A stretch of 64,000 bases of DNA, taken from positions 89,328-153,327 of the forward strand of contig CANNZV010001459.1 of the NCBI GenBank assembly GCA_947561585.1, written 5' to 3'. The notes beneath the pieces are model-generated. The model was not told the origin of the DNA. It made no database searches and was given only the letters and a program-made list of their open reading frames with translations. Below, in pieces: positions 57,412 to 64,000 of this stretch (position 1 is the stretch's first letter; each line of letters opens with the position of its first letter). The stretch is from Caprella mutica (taxonomy: Eukaryota; Arthropoda; Malacostraca; Amphipoda; Caprellidae). The translations under genes were made by a program, and so were the position numbers.

Positions 57412-57657
57412 GAAGAGTTTGGTTCCAAAACGCTATAAATCCATTTTGATCAATTTGAGTTAAAATGTGTTTTCTTTACCAAGAAAGTACAAAGATGAAA
57501 ACCACTATTTTCTGTTTCAATCATTCACATAGCATATTGAGGTTATAATAACATAAACAATTCAAATCCACAATACCGACGAAATACAATATTGATTTAG
57601 GTGGAAACTCATTTTTTTCAAAAGTGGCGTTTATCGTGTTTTGGAACCAAACTCTTC
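57412..57657. mobile_element. 246-bp MITE, copy 2
   Basis: Same sequence as 46978-47223; flanked by AAAT on both sides, so target duplications look to be 4 bp and A/T-only. Confidence 0.85.
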
Positions 57658-58320
57658 AAATATTATTTTCTATACCGCATGCCGTGCCTTTTGATTCATC
57701 AATAACCAGTCTAATAAAATATCGGTACCATCGTAACTATACGATTTTATATTATCCTCTATATTTTCATATTAAACAATAAATAACAGAAATTCTCCTC
57801 GTACCGCTAATATATATATATATTATGTATTAATGTCAGTCTTCGGTAATTTCGAATACTTTGATTTATTTGTGTACAAGTAACTAAAAGGTGTATTGAA
57901 AAATGGCTACATTCTTCGAAGAGCATTTCTTTTTGAACACAGTGAAATGGAATAACATTACATTCAGAAGACAAATGTGATTGAAGAATTGACTTCTTAA
58001 TTATTCAAATTGATTAAAATTGTTTTCCAGACAACGGCCTCTGAGTCTCGGGGTCTCCCGGAGGGAAGTATTCCACTCGGAAAAATCCACCTCGGAAAAA
58101 ATATTCCCAGGAAAAAATTCACGGAAAATATTTCTAGAGGGAAGTATATCTTTGTTGTAAATACGTCACCACTATAGCCGGTCCGCTGACCTAAACTAAG
58201 GTCAAGGATCAAGGATATGTAGAACTATCAATAAGAAAAGGCACAAAAATGTTTTCCAGGAGGAATTCATGTTCGGACAGAGGAACGTTTATCGAGAAAA
58301 CTAAATGTATTTTTCTTAGT
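57658..58320. other. Unassigned region
   Basis: Short GGAAAAAAT/CGGAAAA repeats (58060-58140) explain the 71-codon minus frame there. No gene seen. Confidence 0.35.
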
Positions 58321-59159
58321 TTAAGGGGACGGTTCCCGCTATTTTTCACTTTTTCCGAATTTTTTTTTCGTTAGGTACCCTGCAAATATACCAAAGAAAA
58401 CTCATGGAAAATTCCATTCTTATACGTTGAGTAGAACATTGTTTTGAGGTCGTTTGTTGTTTTTGTGTTCTTTCTGTGTTATATAAGCCTCCCATTTATG
58501 GTTGAAGGCTTCGTCGCTGCCTGGGTGACCCCCGAAGCGACCTGATGAGATTTCTGGCTGGGACGAAAAGCATATATGTTTTTAAGAAAAATATTATTTT
58601 CTTATTTTAAACATTTATTAAAAAAACATTTTCTTCCTCCATTATCTTAGTAACTTTTTTTCTCAAATTCTCACGTTCAAAAGTATAGAACTGCTTGGGG
58701 GTTGGTCCTACAGAAAAATGTATGAAAAGCTAATATAATCAGACCGAAATTCCTAAGGTCGTCTAGTAGCCCTTTACCTATAACTGTTTCTATAAACTTG
58801 TTTTTTTTTTCAAAAAAAAAATATAATAATAATAATGACAATTTTTTTTAAATGCAAATAAAAAATATTTCAGATCGAAATTCAAACAAAAAGCTACTAG
58901 ACGACCTTAGGATAGTAGTAGAGAACATATTAGCTTCCATAAATTTTTCTGTAGGACCAACCCCCATTGAGTACATAGACTTTCCCTGGGGGTGTCGAAA
59001 AACAGGTTATTCGACCCCCACGGGGGAGGGGGGCCCCAAAATGAAAAAAATTCAAAAAGATAGCATAAGATTATTTTTCACTTTACACCTTTGTCAAAAT
59101 CTCAGCTCAATCGGACGAGTACTATTAGTAGATCTAAAACGCGGGAACCGTCCCCTTAA
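58321..59159. mobile_element. TTAA-flanked DNA element, 831 bp
   Basis: TTAAGGGGACGGTTCCCGC at the left is the exact complement of the right end. TTAA forms the target duplication. Subterminal inverted segments also match (TCCTACAGAAAAAT and CTAAGGTCGTCTAGTAG with complements at 58945 and 58894). TTAA targets are used by piggyBac and Kolobok transposons; GGG-starting ends favour the latter, but no transposase is present. Confidence 0.8.
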
Positions 59160-59876
59160 TTTGTTAAACTACGTGTTATTAGTAGCGTCAGTTATTAGTA
59201 ACTACTAACAATTAAGTAGCTATTACTAAATTGAATAAGTTATTCTCATGCTTGTTTTCTAATATTTTGATGTATTATACATCAATTAACTTCAATAACT
59301 ATTGCGAATTATGAAATTCAATGCCTATTTAATAACTATTTAATGACTATACTTCAAAGCATAATAACTATTAATTTCAATTTATAACCAAAATGTACAT
59401 TCAGGATCGAACATTAATCTTTTAATTTCAGTCTTTTAAGAGATTTTACAAATCTCTCTCAAATTATTTCATATATTAGATATTTATTCCATAGGGTATT
59501 TATTTTTCGTATTTATTCTTATAGAACTTGTTAAATTTTTCCGTTAGCTCCTTTGCCAGCTCTGTTTACACGCTGTGTCATGGCTTATACCTGTAGAGTT
59601 GGGAAAGATTATACTACCATTTAAATATTACTAATGCATAAGTCCCTGCTTCTCAACCACTTGGAATTTAAATTTAAATTTAATTTTGAATGTGCAATTA
59701 ATCATATTTAAAATTTCTAATTATTATGTTTGCTGCATGCAATAATTGTATTTAAAGAATGCTTTTTATTTTAGTGTACATTTAAATTTTCACATTCAAA
59801 AACTCTACTTTGTACTTGTGTACTGTCCCGTTGAAAATAACTGTTTTTTACTGGAGATTGAATTTTGATTGGATGA
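59160..59876. other. Unassigned AT-rich region
   Basis: Short TAATAACTATT-type repeats (59170-59370); no gene. Confidence 0.35.
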
Positions 59877-60098
59877 GTTTTCGAAAATTTCGAGTTTTCG
59901 AAAATTTCGAGTTTTCGAAAATTTTGAGTTTTCGAAAATTTTGAGTTTTCGAAAATTTCGAGTTTTCGAAAATTTCGAGTTATCGAAAATTTCGAGTTTT
60001 CGAAAATTTTGAGTTTTCGAAAATTTTGAGTTTTCGAAAATTTCGAGTTATCGAAAATTTCGAGTTTTCGAAAATTTTGAGTTTTCGAAAATTTTGAA
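59877..60098. repeat. 17-bp minisatellite, about 13 copies
   Basis: Unit GAGTTTTCGAAAATTTC with T/C and T/A changes. The minus-strand frames over it are repeat products. Related to the 19-bp array at 10022. Confidence 0.93.
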
Positions 60099-61065
60099 TC
60101 CGGATGTTTGAAAGATGTCACTCATATAAAATAGCCCACTAATGAATATACCACTTATAATATCTTATGGTAAATTTGAAATAAAACTCTGATATTAATA
60201 TTTTGTAAGTTTGTAATATGACGAAAATGAATTAATTGTTAAATACGGTGAACATGTAAATATTTCGTGTTAAGTACAGTAATATTTCCGTTTTAATAAA
60301 TACTTAATTTATAATTCCTTCAATTCTATATTTAGGTAAATTATAACTGAAACAATTATTGTTCAACTATCTAATTGTCGTGAGCCTATTTTATCAATCG
60401 TTCTTTATAATAATTGTGAGATGAATTTTAAAAATTCAGAATGTACCAATAATTGGCAGATATGTTTGAAAACTAACCTTAAAATAAATTATATCATAAT
60501 GAATTCACCTACAATTTATATATAAAGAGATAATAATAAGTTATCTCTCGGAATTAATTATATATTGTTAATATATAATTATAAAATGAGTTTCATTTAG
60601 AAATTTGATTAATCAGTAATAATATTTCTTACATATTTTACAAATATTCTTTAGTTAATGATATACAGTTTTCAAGTCTATTCAACTGTACTTTATCTAA
60701 AAACTATTGTTTTACCCGTCAAAATTGATTGGCAATAAATTGTTAATTACTTTCTTTAAGAATCATCGGATATTAAAATAAAAATCAGATTTTTTCTTTA
60801 TCCGTAATTTTCAAAATTAATACGATTTTGTGTAATCCAAGTCTGATTTTTTTTCGGTTATTCAAGTTTTGGACTTCATTTTTTTTTATTCGGATATTTT
60901 AAATTGAAAAAAAAAACAGTTTTCCATATTTCTTTAAATCCCTAAAATTTTGGATATTTTGCATCATTCGGTATTTCAAGATTTGTTGAAATAATAGATT
61001 TTTTGAAATTCAAGATAATTGTGAACAACCCCACATTGATTGTGTGTTTTTAAAAATAAAATCAT
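60099..61065. other. AT-rich region, nothing recognised
   Basis: No structure beyond A/T runs. Confidence 0.35.
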
Positions 61066-61165
61066 ATTCTGAAATATATTCATATTCTGAAATATGTTCA
61101 CATTCTGAAATATGTTCATATTCTGAAATATGTTCATATTCTGAAATATGTTCATATTCTGAAAT
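61066..61165. repeat. 18-bp repeat, about 5.5 copies
   Basis: Unit TCATATTCTGAAATATGT. Confidence 0.92.
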
Positions 61166-61285
61166 ATCCCTGCAAACATTTCCACATGGCATACACATGG
61201 ATGCCATGTGGTTGGATGGTTATAATATGGCAATATGTTTTTTAAGATGTATCATCCACATTGAAACAACCAAAACACTTAAATA

Positions 61286-62908
61286 ACAGATGTTAACCAT
61301 GTGTAATTTACCACATTGAAACCACATGTCAATTACCATTTCAATAACAGATGTTAACCATGTGTAATTTACCACATTACAACCACATGTCAATTACCAT
61401 TTCAATAACAGATGTTAACCATGTGTAATATACCAAATCAAAACCACATGTCAATTACCATTTCAATAAACAGATGTTAACCATGTGTAATTTACAACAT
61501 TGAAACCACATGTCAATTACCATTTCAATAACAGATGTTAACCATGTGTAATATACCAAATCAAAACCACATGTCAATGACCATTTCAATAACAGATGTT
61601 AACCATGTGGTTACGCAATATCATAACCACATGTTTAAAACCATACTGAAACCATATATTATAGATATTTAATTATAAACATAAAACATTGTAATTGGCA
61701 TGTGGTTTTAATGTGGTAAATTACACATGGTTAACATCTGTTATTGAAATGGTAATTGACATGTGGTTTCAATGTGGTAAATTACACATGGTTAACATCT
61801 GTTATTGAAATGGTAATTGACATGTGGTTTCAATGTTGTAAATTACACATGGTTAACATCTGTTATTGAAATGGTAATTGACATGTGGTTTTAATGTGGT
61901 CAATTACACATGGTTAACATCTGTTATTGAAATGGTAATCGACATGTGGTTTTAATGTGGTAAATTACACATGGTTAACATCTGTTATTGAAATGGTAAT
62001 CGACATGTGGTTTTAATGAGGTAAATTACACATGGTTAACAACTGTTATTGAAATGGTAATTGACATGTGGTTTCAATGTGGTAAATTTCACATGGTTAA
62101 CATCTGTTATTGAAATGGTCATTGACATGTGGTTTTAATGTGGTAAATTACACATGGTTAACATCTGTTATTGAAATGGTAATTGACATGTGGTTTTAAT
62201 GTGGTAAATTACACATGGTTAACAACTGTTATTGAAATGGTAATTGACATGTGGTTTCAATGTGGTAAATTACACATGGTTAACATCTGTTATTGAAATG
62301 GTAATTGACATGTGGTTTTAATGTGGTAAATTACACATGGTTAACATCTGTTATTGAAATGGTAATTGACATGTGGTTTCAATGTGGTAAATTACACATG
62401 GATAACATCTGTTATTGAAATGGTAATTGACATGTGGGTTTCAATGTTGTAAATTACACATGGTTAACATCTGTTATTGAAAATGGTAATCGACATGTGG
62501 TTTTAATGTGGTAAATTACACATGGTTAACATCTGTTATTGAAATGGTAATTGGCATGTGGTTGTAATGTGGTAAATTACTCATGGTTAACATCTGTTAT
62601 TGAAATGGTAATCGACATGTGGTTTTAATGTGGTAAATTACACATGGTTAATCATCTGTTATTGAAATGGTAATTGACGTGTGGTTTTAAAGTGGTAAAT
62701 TACTCATGGTTAACATCTGTTATTGAAATGGTAATTGACATGTGGTTTTAATGTGGTAAATTATACATGGTTAACATCTATTATTGAAATGGTAATTGGC
62801 ATGTGTTTTTAATGTGGTAAATTACATATGGTTAACATCTGTTATTGAAATTGTAATTGGCATGTGGTTGTAATGTGGTAAATTACACATGGTTAACTTC
62901 TGTTACTT
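61286..62908. mobile_element. Foldback built from inverted arrays of a 61-bp unit
   Basis: The left arm (61286-61650) has five to six units in one orientation (ACAGATGTTAACCATGTGTA ...). The right arm (61690-62908) has about 20 units of the complement (CACATGGTTAACATCTGTTA ...). The centre is about 40 bp of AT-rich DNA. A CCACATGGCAT/ATGCCATGTGG hairpin at 61189-61213 just outside may be part of it. Arms are very unequal in length. No ORF. Confidence 0.85.
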
Positions 62909-62966
62909 TTGAACTCTAAATACAATTATGTGAAAGAGGGCAATCAATCTACTCATTGTACATATA

Positions 62967-63230
62967 GTTACAGTAGAACTCCACTATAGTCAACTCCTGT
63001 ATAGTGAACCATCCTGTTTAGTAGAACCCTGTTTAGCGAACTAACTTTTATAGTCAAAATATTTAGTTTAGTTTGCCACAAATTGCCTTGTTTTCTATGA
63101 ATATCTATATAGTAAATTAGTTGTATTCCATGAAAGTTCTTCCAGTATAAATTTTCTTTAATGAAGTCATGTGTAGTGTGATCCGTTCTGATATTTAGAG
63201 TACTGAGAAATTAAATACACTGAATAATGA
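62967..63230. mobile_element. pogo/Tigger-like MITE, left end and body
   Basis: Starts CAGTAGAACTCCACTATAG next to TA, with internal AACTCCTGTATAGTGAACCA and CTATATAGTAAATTAGTTGT. CAGT-starting ends next to TA are usual in this group of Tc1/mariner elements. The right terminus was not found; related pieces occur at 30395, 31735 and 45560. Confidence 0.5.
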
Positions 63231-64000
63231 ATATATTTGAAAAGAAAGAAAATATTTTATGTAGTCTGCCATTGTAATGCTAGTTTTCTATACAACTCTT
63301 ATATCATCTACACTCTACAGCAAGGGTGGCCAAATGCAGCACTCATTGCTATTTTAGCTCTCAGAGCAGCACTCGTGCCCACCAGGGAAAAGGTGCTTTA
63401 TTTTCTTCCAAAGAAAATTTAGAGTATTTAGCCCTGACTGCTTTATAAATTACAAGGATATATAATATAAAAGAGGATGGTAAGATAATTGAAGAACAGA
63501 ATATTTATAATTACCCTTGATACTTTGTTAGTTAATTTTATACGTTAATAAGGTATTTTGGTACCCTTACACTGGTAAGAATTTGTGCAATAATTTTTAT
63601 TTCCTTTTTTTAATAAGTTGGGAAGCAATTGTCATTTATCCTGTGATTTTATGAATTAGTTATTAAATTTTTTATTACTTGAATGCAAAACAACTTATTT
63701 TTGTTTTTATTGTGAAAAAAGAAAAGTATAATTATGTATCATTTATTAATTGCTTTTAATTCAAATAATTAATATACTACAAATATTTATGTTCCAAATA
63801 TGTACGATTGTACGTACCTCAATAAAATCTATCTCCCCTACTCTCATTTTAATTACTCAGTATCCCCTGCAATTTAAGAAACGAAAAGAAAATGGTAACT
63901 GCAATGTTATTCCATATTTCGGCAATGAAAAACACAACATGTGCCCACCCATGCTCTAAAGTGAAGTAAATCATCTAAAGTGAATATAAATTTATTAATT
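63231..64000. other. Unassigned region at the window end
   Basis: Short frames (61 and 69 codons) without domain pattern; T-rich runs at 63600-63720. Confidence 0.35.

Noticed and set aside
58852..59208. 118-codon ORF in the TTAA element
   Set aside because: Covers the right inverted arm and terminus; no transposase motif.
61286..62908. CRISPR-like regular repeats
   Set aside because: The whole 61-bp unit repeats, so there are no spacers, and the two halves are inverted copies.

Overview
The window reads as intergenic heterochromatin-like DNA from an arthropod, most likely an insect. The sequence is AT-rich, has no bacterial gene layout, and carries an arthropod-style mix of CR1-like, I-clade, Ty3/Gypsy and DIRS retroelements plus many short DNA-transposon derivatives and long minisatellites. 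I cannot name the species. No rRNA, tRNA or CRISPR locus was recognised. Boundaries were read by eye and can be off by a few bases.

Layout. 0-4.2 kb: a retroelement RT fragment, a foldback element with a 16-bp array, and a broken OTU-protease relic. 5-14.4 kb: long minisatellites (24-, 21-, 19-, about 131-bp units), two of them linked to inverted termini of the CCCAGGTAACATT type, and several copies of one MITE family. 15.4-24.3 kb: an old Ty3/Gypsy pol gene cut first by an LTR retrotransposon (itself holding a minus-strand CR1-like element with an esterase-type ORF1) and again by a 1.7-kb Mutator/Foldback-type element with an 11-bp target duplication. 25-30 kb: a foldback element, a possible solo LTR and a Tc1-like relic.

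30.6-45.6 kb is the most unusual part. Inverted arrays of a GTAAATTCATCGC unit flank 14.9 kb, and the outside edges carry an exact 12-bp direct repeat, as expected of one giant Foldback-type transposon or a nest of them. A second pair of inverted arrays (ACAATTGGGC units) lies just inside. The interior holds a young DIRS retrotransposon with identical inverted repeats, gag, RT/RNase H and tyrosine recombinase genes and a probable spliceosomal intron. It also holds an unassigned stretch with exon-like pieces and two codon-periodic minisatellites (24 and 36 bp).

46-64 kb: piggyBac-type, TTAA-flanked and palindromic MITEs, including two copies of a 246-bp MITE identical over their whole length; a decayed I-clade non-LTR element (ORF1 with zinc knuckles; ORF2 with endonuclease, RT and RNase H) split by an insertion cluster; and a foldback built from inverted arrays of a 61-bp unit.

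No ordinary host gene could be established. The only enzymes that look nearly intact are those of the DIRS element.
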